Origin: Phaeobacter sp. QD34_24
Lineage (GTDB): Bacteria; Pseudomonadota; Alphaproteobacteria; Rhodobacterales; Rhodobacteraceae
Assembly (NCBI RefSeq): GCF_028890115.1
Contig: NZ_JARCJD010000005.1
Location: forward strand, 62,001 to 126,000
DNA length: 64,000 nucleotides
Direction: 5' to 3'
The notes beneath the pieces were generated by a model. It was not told the DNA's origin, did not search any database, and saw only the letters and a list, made by a program, of their open reading frames with translations. This document shows positions 27,916 to 36,350 of this stretch, in pieces (within the stretch, counting starts at the first letter, position 1; every line of letters starts with the position of its first letter). The position numbers were made by a program, and so were the translations under genes.

Positions 27916-28563
27916 TCACATATCCGAGGGCTCACGCGGCACCGGCAATAGCCCATTGAGAAGCATCGCGAGATACTGTTCGGCGATCTCTTCATGGGGA
28001 ACCGGACGCGCGGTGCGGTTCCAGAAGGGGATCCAATTGAGCGCCCCAAAGACCCCTGCGGCCACAAGCCGTGGATCGCAGTGGCGGATCACCCCTTCGC
28101 GGATACCCTGTTCGATCAGCGTACGCAGCTGAAAATCCACGCGGGCCTTGCCCTCGTGCAGGGCCTCGCGGCGCTCGGGCGACAGGCTGTGCGGGCGCAC
28201 CATGGCAAGGCTGGCGCCCAGATCCGTCGAGACCCATTCGCAGTACCCCCGGATCAGACGCGAGATCCGCTCCTCCACCGGCAGGCTGTCATCACGGCTC
28301 AGCTCCATCACCTCGCCCAGGAACTCCAGGCTCAGCTGATGGCACCCAAACAGGATGTCCTCCTTGCTTTGCACATAATAGTAGATCGTGCGCTTGGTGA
28401 TATTGAGCGCCGCCGCGATATCCTCCAGCGAGGTCTGCTCATAGCCCTGATCGTTGAACAGGCGTGCCCCGGCCATCAGCACCGCGCGGCGCTTGATCTC
28501 GCGCTGCGCGCTGCGGCTGTCTGCCGCCTTTGTCGCCGTCTTGGCCCAGGTCTTGTTTCCCAT
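27916..28563 (-). CDS. TetR-family transcriptional regulator
   Basis: Regulator of 215 aa with an N-terminal TetR helix-turn-helix (GYEQTSLEDIAAALNITKRT, then YYYVQSKEDILFGC, residues about 40-75) and a variable ligand-binding C-terminal part. It is divergent from the six-gene acyl-CoA operon, with GTGTAA-type half-sites in the shared 172-bp region, and probably represses it until an acyl-CoA ligand appears. It is convergent with pobR and ends 2 bases from it. Confidence 0.88.
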   Translation of the reverse strand: MGNKTWAKTATKAADSRSAQREIKRRAVLMAGARLFNDQGYEQTSLEDIAAALNITKRTIYYYVQSKEDILFGCHQLSLEFLGEVMELSRDDSLPVEERISRLIRGYCEWVSTDLGASLAMVRPHSLSPERREALHEGKARVDFQLRTLIEQGIREGVIRHCDPRLVAAGVFGALNWIPFWNRTARPVPHEEIAEQYLAMLLNGLLPVPREPSDM

Positions 28564-28612
28564 CGCGAATGCCCGTCATACCCCTGCGCACACCCAAAGC
28601 CCCATCGATTGA

Positions 28613-28698
28613 CGCCCGGTAATTACACTCACCAGTTACACGGTTCTTGACAGTTTGCCCAGCCCGCATTGAAAGTAACCCGCAAGTGTAATTTCGAC
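28613..28698. promoter_or_regulatory. Control region with inverted GTGTAATT half-sites and a TTGACA element
   Basis: Between the TetR gene and the thiolase operon, AATTACACT (28621-28629) and AGTGTAATT (28685-28693) form a perfect separated inverted repeat. A further GTTACAC half-site lies near 28636, and TTGACA at 28648 is a candidate -35 for the operon. Binding by the adjacent TetR protein is inferred. Confidence 0.5.
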
Positions 28699-28735
28699 TC
28701 GCACACAGTTTTGACACGCGCAGGGGAGAGAACCA

Positions 28736-29920
28736 ATGACTGCACATGTGATGGTCGCCGGGGTGGGCATGACCAAATTCGCCAAGCCCGGCCAGAATGA
28801 CCCCTATACGGAAATGGGCGCCGCCGCCGTGCGCGATGCGCTGGCGGATGCGGGTCTGCCCTATGATGCGGTGCAACAGGCCTATGCGGGCTATGTCTAT
28901 GGCGACAGCACCTGCGGTCAGGCCGCTCTCTACAAGGTGGGCATGACCGGCATTCCGGTGATGAACGTCAACAACAATTGCTCAACCGGGTCGACCGCCC
29001 TGTTCATGGCGCGTCAGGCGGTGGAATCGGGTGCCGTCGACGTGGCGCTGGCGCTGGGGTTCGAACATATGCAACCCGGCGCGCTCACCTCGCATTGGAC
29101 CGACCGACCCAGCCCCTTTGATGCCTTTGATGCGGAAACCGACGATCTGGTTGGCAATCCCCAGATCCCGCTGGCGCTGCGCTATTTCGGCGGCGCGGGC
29201 AAATCGCATATGGAGAAATACGGCTCCACCATGCTGGATCTGGCCCGCATCCGCGCCAAGGCCAGCCGCCACGCGGTGAACAATCCGCTGGCCCTGTTCC
29301 GCAATGAGCTGACCCCCGAGGACGTGTTGGAAAGCCCCACGATCTGGGAGGGCGTGATGACCCGCCTGATGGCCTGCCCGCCCACCTGCGGCGCGGCCGC
29401 CGCGGTCGTGGTCAGCGAGGCTTACGCCAAGAAACACGGGCTGAGCGGCAATGTGCGCATCATCGGCCAGGCGATGACCACCGATTACGCCAGCACCTTT
29501 GAAGACCACGACATGATGAAGGTCGTCGGCTATGACATGACCGCCGCTGCCTCCAAACAGGTGCAGGAGCAGACCGGCATCGGCATCGACGATGTGGATG
29601 TGGTCGAGCTGCACGACTGTTTCGCCCATAACGAGATGATCACCTACGAAGGTCTTGGCCTCTGCCCCGAGGGCGGCGCGTCGAAGTTCATCGCCGATGG
29701 CGACAACACCTATGGCGGCAAATATGTGACCAACCCCTCGGGCGGTCTCTTGTCCAAAGGGCACCCGCTGGGCGCCACTGGTCTTGCGCAATGCTACGAG
29801 CTGACTCGTCAGCTGCGCGGCACCGCAGGCAGCACGCAGGTAGAAGGTGCCCGCACCGCGCTGCAGCACAACCTTGGTCTGGGCGGTGCCTGCGTCGTCA
29901 CCATGTATCAGGCGCAGTGA
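28736..29920 (+). CDS. SCP2/SCPx-type thiolase
   Basis: Thiolase of 394 aa expected to cleave a 3-ketoacyl-CoA. The acyl-accepting Cys is in NVNNNCSTGSTALFM (near residue 83) and the catalytic His in LSKGHPLGATG near residue 344; the middle VVELHDCFAHNEM segment is typical of the sterol-carrier-protein-type thiolase family, which acts on branched or steroid side chains. First gene of a six-gene operon; the next start follows after 7 bases. Confidence 0.88.
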   Translation: MTAHVMVAGVGMTKFAKPGQNDPYTEMGAAAVRDALADAGLPYDAVQQAYAGYVYGDSTCGQAALYKVGMTGIPVMNVNNNCSTGSTALFMARQAVESGAVDVALALGFEHMQPGALTSHWTDRPSPFDAFDAETDDLVGNPQIPLALRYFGGAGKSHMEKYGSTMLDLARIRAKASRHAVNNPLALFRNELTPEDVLESPTIWEGVMTRLMACPPTCGAAAAVVVSEAYAKKHGLSGNVRIIGQAMTTDYASTFEDHDMMKVVGYDMTAAASKQVQEQTGIGIDDVDVVELHDCFAHNEMITYEGLGLCPEGGASKFIADGDNTYGGKYVTNPSGGLLSKGHPLGATGLAQCYELTRQLRGTAGSTQVEGARTALQHNLGLGGACVVTMYQAQ

Positions 29921-29927
29921 GGCGGCG

Positions 29928-30374
29928 ATGATCGATACCTCATATGTCGGCCACGTGACCGATCCCTATTCGGTCACGGTCGAAAAAGGCCGGTTGCGGG
30001 ATTTTGCCCGCGCCACCGGCCAGAGCGACCGCGTCTATCTGGATGAGGCAGCCGCGCAGGCGGCAGGCTATCGCGGCCTGCTGGCGCCGCCCACCTATCT
30101 GTTCTCGCTCGATCTGGACCGGGAAGATCCCTTCTACTTCATCACCCTTCTGAAGATCGACCTTGCGCGGGTCCTGCATGGCGAGCAGGCCTTTACCTAT
30201 GGCGCGCCGATCTGCGCCGGGGACACCGTGACACTCGTCAGCGAAGTCACCGATATCTACGCCAAGAAGGGCGGCGCCATGGAGTTCGTGCATCTGAAGA
30301 CCTCGGCCACCAACCAGCTGGGCGAGGATGCCGGCAGCATGACCCGCACCGTGATCGTGAGGCATCCGCAATGA
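29928..30374 (+). CDS. MaoC-like N-terminal dehydratase-domain protein (hydratase partner 1)
   Basis: A 148-aa hot-dog-fold protein of the FAS1-like MaoC_dehydrat_N type (LLAPPTYLFSLDLD, HGEQAFTYGAPICAGDTVTL). The true start is ATG 29928; a longer frame overlaps the thiolase gene. It lacks the catalytic hydratase motif, which the next gene carries, so the two probably form a heteromeric enoyl-CoA hydratase, as known for HadAB- and ChsH1/ChsH2-type enzymes. Its stop overlaps the partner's start (ATGA). Confidence 0.85.
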   Translation: MIDTSYVGHVTDPYSVTVEKGRLRDFARATGQSDRVYLDEAAAQAAGYRGLLAPPTYLFSLDLDREDPFYFITLLKIDLARVLHGEQAFTYGAPICAGDTVTLVSEVTDIYAKKGGAMEFVHLKTSATNQLGEDAGSMTRTVIVRHPQ

Positions 30375-30781
30375 CAATGCCAACATATGCCGAGATCAAG
30401 GTGGGCGACCCGCTGCCGCCGCTGACCACCAAGGAAATCACCCGCACCACACTGGCGCTGTTTGCCGGGGCTTCGGGCGATCACAACCCGATCCATATCG
30501 ACATCGATTTCGCCAAAGCCGCTGGGATGCCCGACGTCTTTGCCCATGGCATGCTGAACATGGCCTATCTGGGCCGCCTGCTGACGGGATGGGTGCCGCA
30601 ATCGGCCTTGCGGGAATTCACCACCCGTTTCGTGGCGATCACCCAGGTGCATGCGGTGATCACCTGCACCGGCAAGGTGGTGGAAAAACGCGACGGCAAT
30701 CTGGTGGCGCTGGAAATCGAGGCTGCCGATCAGAACGGCGAGGTCAAACTGGCCGGAACCGCGCTGATCGAGCTGCCATAA
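30371..30781 (+). CDS. MaoC-like dehydratase (hydratase partner 2)
   Basis: A 136-aa hot-dog-fold protein with the hydratase-2 motif: SGDHNPIHIDIDFAKAAGMP gives the Asp-x-Asn-Pro-x-His catalytic set, followed by FAHGMLNMAYLGRLLTGW. It is expected to hydrate a trans-2-enoyl-CoA together with the preceding protein, giving the 3-hydroxyacyl-CoA that the next enzyme oxidises. Confidence 0.87.
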   Translation: MTMPTYAEIKVGDPLPPLTTKEITRTTLALFAGASGDHNPIHIDIDFAKAAGMPDVFAHGMLNMAYLGRLLTGWVPQSALREFTTRFVAITQVHAVITCTGKVVEKRDGNLVALEIEAADQNGEVKLAGTALIELP

Positions 30782-30800
30782 AGACAAAGGACGAGACTCA

Positions 30801-31628
30801 ATGAGCAAACTTGCAGGCAAGACCGCCTATGTCACCGGCGCAGGCCGTGGCATCGGCCGCTCCATCGCGCTGAAACTGGCGGAAGACGGTGCCAATGTGG
30901 TGCTGAACGATCTGGATGCCGAACCGGCGAACGAGGTAGTCGCCGAAATCGAAGCCATGGGCGGCAAGGCCCTGGCCGTTGCGGGCTCGGTCACCGCCGC
31001 CGGCTTTGCCGAGGATTTCATCCAAGGCGGGATCGACAAGTTCGGCGGCGTCGACATCATCGTCAACAACGCGGGCTACACTTGGGACAGCTTCATCGGC
31101 AAGATGAGCGACGAGCAGTTCGATGCCATGATTGATGTGCACCTGAAGGCGCCCTTCCAGATCCTGCGCGCTGCCGCCCCCTTCATTTCGCAAGCCGCCG
31201 CTCAGGAGGCCGCCGAAGGGCGCGAGGTCTTCCGCAAGGTGGTCAATATCTCGTCCATCTCGGGCACCGGCGGCAACGCCGGTCAGGCCAACTACTCGGC
31301 CGCGAAATCCGGCGTCGTCGGCCTGACCAAGACCATGGCCAAGGAGTGGGGCCGCTTCAAGGTGAACGTGAACGCCGTGGCCTTCGGCATGATCTCCACC
31401 CGCCTGACCGAAGCCACCGACGAGAAGAAATCGATCGAGGTCGAAGGCAACAAGATCGGCATCGGCATCCCCAAGAAACTGGTGCAGGGCATGGAGATGA
31501 TGATCCCCCTGGGCCGCGCAGGCACGCCGGAAGAGGCCGCGGGCGGCGTCTATCTCTTCTGCATTCCCGAAAGCAACTATGTCTCGGGCCAGACCCTGAT
31601 CGTGGGCGGCGGCCTGTCGGGCACCTGA
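30801..31628 (+). CDS. SDR-family 3-hydroxyacyl-CoA dehydrogenase / FabG-like
   Basis: Short-chain dehydrogenase of 275 aa with all classical motifs: TGAGRGIGRS, NNAGY, catalytic Ser in NISSISG, and Tyr-x3-Lys in NYSAAKSG. It sits between the MaoC hydratase pair and the CoA-transferase/racemase gene, so oxidation of a 3-hydroxyacyl-CoA to a 3-ketoacyl-CoA is the likely role. A ribosome-site-like AAAGGACGAG precedes the ATG. Confidence 0.87.
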   Translation: MSKLAGKTAYVTGAGRGIGRSIALKLAEDGANVVLNDLDAEPANEVVAEIEAMGGKALAVAGSVTAAGFAEDFIQGGIDKFGGVDIIVNNAGYTWDSFIGKMSDEQFDAMIDVHLKAPFQILRAAAPFISQAAAQEAAEGREVFRKVVNISSISGTGGNAGQANYSAAKSGVVGLTKTMAKEWGRFKVNVNAVAFGMISTRLTEATDEKKSIEVEGNKIGIGIPKKLVQGMEMMIPLGRAGTPEEAAGGVYLFCIPESNYVSGQTLIVGGGLSGT

Positions 31629-31687
31629 TGTGAAACAGGGCCTGCTCTCCCCAGGGGGCGGGCCATCAAGAGGGGGGAGACGACATC

Positions 31688-32779
31688 ATGCTGCAAGGCA
31701 CCCGCATTATCGAGGTCGAGGGTCTTGGCCCCGGCCCATTCGCTGCGATGACACTGGCCGATATGGGCGCCGATGTGATCTGCATCCACCGCAAGGGCGG
31801 CGGTGTCACCCCCGGCATGCCGGAACGTTCGGTACTGGATCGCGGCAAACGCTCGATCGCGCTGGACCTGAAGGATCCCGACGATATCGAGACCTTCATG
31901 GCCCTGGTGGAAACGGCCGACGGTCTGATCGAGGGTTTTCGCCCCGGCGTGATGGAGAAACTCGGCATCGGGCCTGAGGCCTGCCATGCCGTGAACCCGA
32001 GCCTTGTCTTTGGCCGCATGACTGGCTGGGGCCAGGACAGCGCCCTCTCTCATGCCGCCGGGCATGATCTGAACTATATCTCCCTGTCCGGCGCGCTCTG
32101 GTACGGATCGAACCCCGGCGATACGCCGCTGACGCCTGCCACGCTGGTTGGTGATATCGGCGGCGGCGCCATGTATCTGGTGGCGGGCATGTTGGCCGGG
32201 ATCCTGCGCGCCCGCACCAGCGGCGAAGGATGTGTTGTCGATGCGGCGATCTATGACGGATCGGCCCATATGATGAACCTGTTGATGAGCATCCGTCAGG
32301 CCGGAAACTTTGCTGATGCGCGGGGCCAGAACCTGCTGGATGGTCCGCACTGGAGCCGCACCTACGCCTGCGCCGATGGCGGTTTCATGTCGGTGCAATG
32401 TCTTGAGCCGAAGTTCTATGCCCAGTTCCTGGATCTGATGGGCCTTGCGGAGGATCCCGAATTCCAGCGCCAGTTCGACAAGGCGCTCTGGCCTGCCCTG
32501 ACCGGGTGCCTGGCCGGGACCTTCGCCAGCCAGCCCCGCGATCACTGGGCGGGGATCTTCGAAGGCACCGATGCCTGCGTCGCGCCTGTGCTCAGCCCCG
32601 GCGAGGCGCTGACACACCCCATGAATGCCCGCGGCACCTGGGTCGAAGCCCATGGCGCGCTGCAGGCCGCCCCGGCACCGCGATTCTCTGGCACTGGCGA
32701 CTGGACCGCGCCCGAAAGCCCCGCACGGGGGCAGCACGCAGATGAAATCCTGGCCGAACTGGGCCGCAAGAAGGACTGA
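31688..32779 (+). CDS. CaiB/BaiF family protein, alpha-methylacyl-CoA racemase-like
   Basis: A 363-aa class III CoA-transferase-fold protein. The segments IEVEGLGPGPFAAMTLADMG, DRGKRSIALDLKDP and especially AAGHDLNYISLSGALWYG with GDIGGGAMYLVAG match the alpha-methylacyl-CoA racemase branch (His and Asp of those two motifs are the racemase catalytic pair). It would invert an alpha-methyl centre so that the dehydrogenase can act; CoA transfer is the alternative. It lies 60 bases after the SDR gene. Confidence 0.85.
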   Translation: MLQGTRIIEVEGLGPGPFAAMTLADMGADVICIHRKGGGVTPGMPERSVLDRGKRSIALDLKDPDDIETFMALVETADGLIEGFRPGVMEKLGIGPEACHAVNPSLVFGRMTGWGQDSALSHAAGHDLNYISLSGALWYGSNPGDTPLTPATLVGDIGGGAMYLVAGMLAGILRARTSGEGCVVDAAIYDGSAHMMNLLMSIRQAGNFADARGQNLLDGPHWSRTYACADGGFMSVQCLEPKFYAQFLDLMGLAEDPEFQRQFDKALWPALTGCLAGTFASQPRDHWAGIFEGTDACVAPVLSPGEALTHPMNARGTWVEAHGALQAAPAPRFSGTGDWTAPESPARGQHADEILAELGRKKD

Positions 32780-32783
32780 AGCC

Positions 32784-33953
32784 ATGACAGCCCAAACGAC
32801 AGCGCATGTCTCACCCTGGATGAATGACGAGCTCACGATGCTGCAGGACAGCTGCCGCAGCTTTTTCACCGCCGAGATGACCCCGCACGAGGAACGCTGG
32901 CAGAAACAGGGCCATATCGACCGGGAGTTCTGGAACAAGGCCGGGGAGTTCGGCCTGCTCTGCGCCAGCGTCCCCGAGGAATATGGCGGCATGGGCGGCG
33001 ATTTCCGCCACGAGGCGGTGATCACCACCGAACAGTTCCGCGCCGCCGGGTTTTCCGGCTTTGGCAACTCGGTCCACAGCCAGATCTGTGCAGGCTATAT
33101 CCTCGACTACGGCACCGAGGATCAGAAGCGGCGCTGGCTGCCCAAGATGGCCAGCGGCGAAATGGTCTGCGCCATCGCCATGACCGAACCCGGCACCGGG
33201 TCGGACCTGCAGAACATCAAGACAAATGCCCTGCGGGACGGCAACGACTATGTGCTCAGCGGCTCCAAGACCTTCATCACCAATGGCCAGCAGGCCGATC
33301 TCGTCATCGTGGTCTGCAAGACCGATCCCGCGCTTGGCGCCAAGGGGATCTCGCTTCTGGTGGTGGAAACCGAGGGCGCCGACGGGTTCGCCCGTGGCCG
33401 CAACCTGGAAAAACTGGGCCTCAAGAGCCAGGACACATCGGAGCTGTTCTTTGACGATGTGCGCGTGCCGCCCGAGAACCTGCTAGGCGGGGTCGAGGGA
33501 CAGGGGTTCTACCAGCTGATGAAGGCGCTGCCGCAGGAACGGCTGGTGATCGCCCTGGGGGCTGCCGCCGTGATCGAGAGGGCGCTGGAGGACACCGTCG
33601 CCTATACCTCGGAGCGGCGCGCCTTTGGGCAAGCCCTGATCGAGATGCAGAACACCCGCTTCAAACTGGCCGAGGCCAAGACCATCGCCCATATCGCCCG
33701 GGTGTTCCTGGATGACTGCGTCACCAAGCACCTGCGCGGAGAGCTGGACGCCGCCACCGCTTCGATGGCGAAATGGTGGGTGACGCAGATGCAATGCGAC
33801 GTGGTCGACGAATGCCTGCAGCTGCATGGCGGCTACGGCTACATGCTGGAATACCCGATCGCCAATATGTACGCCGATGCCCGCGTGCAGAAGATCTACG
33901 GCGGCTCCAACGAGATCATGAAGGAACTGATCGCCCGCACCCTGACGCAATAG
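32784..33953 (+). CDS. Acyl-CoA dehydrogenase
   Basis: FAD enzyme of 389 aa for the first beta-oxidation step. Segments: PEEYGGMGGDFRHEAVITTE, AMTEPGTGSDLQNI, FITNGQQADL, and RRAFGQALIEMQNTRFKLAE. The C-terminal site reads KIYGGSNEI, so the catalytic Glu is not in the YEGT position; instead QERLVIALG near residue 250 supplies it, as in the long-chain/isovaleryl-CoA branch. The start chosen (32784) is 4 bases after the racemase-like stop. It closes the operon. Confidence 0.9.
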   Translation: MTAQTTAHVSPWMNDELTMLQDSCRSFFTAEMTPHEERWQKQGHIDREFWNKAGEFGLLCASVPEEYGGMGGDFRHEAVITTEQFRAAGFSGFGNSVHSQICAGYILDYGTEDQKRRWLPKMASGEMVCAIAMTEPGTGSDLQNIKTNALRDGNDYVLSGSKTFITNGQQADLVIVVCKTDPALGAKGISLLVVETEGADGFARGRNLEKLGLKSQDTSELFFDDVRVPPENLLGGVEGQGFYQLMKALPQERLVIALGAAAVIERALEDTVAYTSERRAFGQALIEMQNTRFKLAEAKTIAHIARVFLDDCVTKHLRGELDAATASMAKWWVTQMQCDVVDECLQLHGGYGYMLEYPIANMYADARVQKIYGGSNEIMKELIARTLTQ

Positions 33954-33969
33954 CGCCAGGGGCATCGGG

Positions 33970-34131
33970 TCAGCCGTCCTTCTGGGCGGCGGCCTTCTTC
34001 ATCCGGGCCAGCAACTCGGCCTTGCTCTCACGCTTGCTATAGGGGTTCTTCTCGGTTCCCTTGGCATTGTGCTCGCTATGCCGGGGCGCGTTGCGGCCCA
34101 GTTTTGGGCCGCCCTGTTTGCCGTAATCCAT
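33970..34131 (-). CDS. Small basic conserved-type protein (53 aa)
   Basis: A short gene of 53 codons, start ATG 34131, stop 33970. The product begins MDYGKQGGPKLGRN and ends ELLARMKKAAAQKDG. It is rich in Lys, Arg and Gly, with no membrane segment and probably a C-terminal helix. It lies between hemE and the convergent acyl-CoA dehydrogenase gene and reads in the hemE direction. I believe similar proteins occur in related bacteria, but the function is unknown. Confidence 0.65.
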   Translation of the reverse strand: MDYGKQGGPKLGRNAPRHSEHNAKGTEKNPYSKRESKAELLARMKKAAAQKDG

Positions 34132-34170
34132 TGTCCACTCACATCCTGTCTGAAATGCTGCGACGCGCGA

Positions 34171-35205
34171 TCAGCCCTCGCGGACCGTGTCGATCATCAG
34201 CTGCACGTTGTCCGGGTTTGCATCGGGTGTGATGCCGTGGCCCAGGTTGAAGATATGCGGCCCACCGCGCAAGGCGTTGACGATATGGCGGGTCTCGTCG
34301 ATCAGCTCCTGACCGCCGGTCACCATGTGGCGCGAGGCAAGGTTGCCCTGCACGCAGCCATCCACCTGCACATGTTCCGCAACCCACTCGGGCGTCACCG
34401 AGTTGTCCACTGCAACGCAATCGACACCGGTCGCCTTGGCAAAGCCGATATAGCCCTCGCCCGCCTCGCGCGGGAAACCGATGACCGGAATGCCCGGGTG
34501 GCGTTCTTTCAGCGCAGCGGTGATCTGGCGGCAGGGTTCCAGCGCGTAGTTCTGGAAGTCCTCGCCTTTCAGCGATCCCGCCCAGCTGTCAAAGATCTTG
34601 ACCACCTCGGCGCCCGCCTCGATCTGTTTTGACAGGTAATCGATGGTCGCCTCGGTGATCCGCGCCAGAAGGGATTCGAACAACGGACGGTTTTCCGCCT
34701 TCAGCGCGTGCGCTGGTCCCTGATCCGGGGTGCCGCGTCCCGCGATCATATAGGTCGCCACGGTCCAGGGCGCCCCGGCAAAACCGATCAGCGCCGTCTC
34801 GCTCGGGAGTTCCCGTTTCAGGATCTTCAGGGTCTCGTAGATCGGGTTCAGCGTCTCGTGAATGTCGCTGACCGGTCCCAGCTTGGCAAAATCCGCATCG
34901 GTGGTGATGGTGGACAGGCGCGGGCCTTCGCCGGTCACGAACCACAGATCGGCGCCCAGCGCCTGCGGCACCAGAAGGATATCGGCAAACAGGATCGCCG
35001 CATCGAACCCGTAGCGGCGGATCGGCTGCAGGGTGACCTCGGCCGCCAGTTCGGAATTGTAGCACAGCGACAGGAAATCCCCGGCCTCGGCACGTGTTGC
35101 GCGATATTCCGGCAGATAGCGACCGGCCTGGCGCATCATCCAGATCGGCGGCACATGCTGTTTTTCACCTGCCAATGCGCGCAGCAGTTTCTTCTGTTCG
35201 GCCAT
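34171..35205 (-). CDS. hemE: Uroporphyrinogen decarboxylase
   Basis: Cytoplasmic enzyme of 344 aa converting uroporphyrinogen III to coproporphyrinogen III. The N-terminal signature [17 protein letters not shown] carries the substrate-binding arginines, [16 protein letters not shown] holds the conserved Asp region, and [10 protein letters not shown] and [14 protein letters not shown] are family segments. It is divergent from hemC; the two share a short control region (35206-35316). Confidence 0.95.
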   Translation of the reverse strand: MAEQKKLLRALAGEKQHVPPIWMMRQAGRYLPEYRATRAEAGDFLSLCYNSELAAEVTLQPIRRYGFDAAILFADILLVPQALGADLWFVTGEGPRLSTITTDADFAKLGPVSDIHETLNPIYETLKILKRELPSETALIGFAGAPWTVATYMIAGRGTPDQGPAHALKAENRPLFESLLARITEATIDYLSKQIEAGAEVVKIFDSWAGSLKGEDFQNYALEPCRQITAALKERHPGIPVIGFPREAGEGYIGFAKATGVDCVAVDNSVTPEWVAEHVQVDGCVQGNLASRHMVTGGQELIDETRHIVNALRGGPHIFNLGHGITPDANPDNVQLMIDTVREG

Positions 35206-35316
35206 GGGATCCCTCGCTTGTCTCTGGCTTACTGAGGTCTAGCCAAAGCGGCAAATTGTCAAGGGCAGTGAGCCTCATGCTTGTCACGGCATAATGTCGC
35301 GAATAAAGGTTCTGAC

Positions 35317-36276
35317 ATGACACAGAACCTGCCCTCCCCCGCCTCGCCCCTGAAGATCGGCACCCGTGGATCGCCCCTGGCGCTGGCCCAGGCGCATGAG
35401 ACGCGCGATCGTCTGGCCGCCGCATTCGACCTGCCGCAGGACGCGTTCGAGATCGTGGTGATCAAGACGACCGGCGACAATCAGGCGCTGATCGCGGCGG
35501 ATCGCCCGCTGAAGGAGATCGGCAACAAGGGTCTGTTCACCAAGGAAATCGAAGAGGCCATGCTGAGTGGCGGCATCGACATTGCCGTTCACTCGATGAA
35601 GGACATGCCGGTGGCGCAGCCCGAAGGGCTGGTACTGGATTGCTACCTGCCGCGCGAGGACGTGCGCGATGCCTTTGTCTCTCCCAGCCTGTCTTCCATC
35701 GCCGATCTGGCACCGGGGGCGGTGGTGGGCACCTCCTCCCTGCGGCGGCGTGCGCAGCTGCTGAACCGGCGTCCCGACCTGCAGGTGGTCGAGTTCCGCG
35801 GCAACGTGCAGACCCGGCTGAAGAAGCTGGCCGATGGCGTGGCCGATTGCACCTTCCTTGCCATGGCGGGCCTCAACCGCCTAGGCATGAGCGATGTCCC
35901 CGCAACCGGCATCGATACGGATGACATGCTGCCCGCCGTGGCGCAGGGGGCCATCGGCATTGAACGGCGCGAAGGGGACAGCCGCGCGGCCGATATGCTG
36001 GCGGCCATCCACGACCTGGAAACCGCCCAGCGCCTGGGGGCGGAACGCGCCTTCCTGGCGGCGCTGGATGGCTCCTGCGAAACGCCGATTGCGGGACTGG
36101 CGGAACTGGACGGCAGCACCCTGCGCCTGCGCGGCGAAGTGCTGCGTCCCGATGGCTCAGAAGCCCTGCAGGATGCCCAGAGCTGCGCCATCGAGGACGG
36201 CCCAGCCCTGGGTCGCGAAATGGCTGCGAAACTGCTGGCGCAGGCCGGAACAGGCTTCTTTGACTGGCGCGGGTAA
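35317..36276 (+). CDS. hemC: Porphobilinogen deaminase (hydroxymethylbilane synthase)
   Basis: Cytoplasmic enzyme of 319 aa joining four porphobilinogens. Family segments: KIGTRGSPLALAQAHE, DIAVHSMKDMP (catalytic Asp region), GTSSLRRRAQL, EFRGNVQTRL, and the cofactor-binding cysteine in ALDGSCETPIAG. Start ATG 35317 follows AAAGG by 7 bases; an upstream in-frame ATG at 35281 is less well placed. Divergent from hemE, the later enzyme of the same pathway. Confidence 0.95.
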   Translation: MTQNLPSPASPLKIGTRGSPLALAQAHETRDRLAAAFDLPQDAFEIVVIKTTGDNQALIAADRPLKEIGNKGLFTKEIEEAMLSGGIDIAVHSMKDMPVAQPEGLVLDCYLPREDVRDAFVSPSLSSIADLAPGAVVGTSSLRRRAQLLNRRPDLQVVEFRGNVQTRLKKLADGVADCTFLAMAGLNRLGMSDVPATGIDTDDMLPAVAQGAIGIERREGDSRAADMLAAIHDLETAQRLGAERAFLAALDGSCETPIAGLAELDGSTLRLRGEVLRPDGSEALQDAQSCAIEDGPALGREMAAKLLAQAGTGFFDWRG

Positions 36277-36350
36277 CGCGTCCTGACGCCACGCCCTTCT
36301 TGACCGGAGCGCCCCTGCCCTGAACACTTCGGGGCGGGAGGACTGCGATC

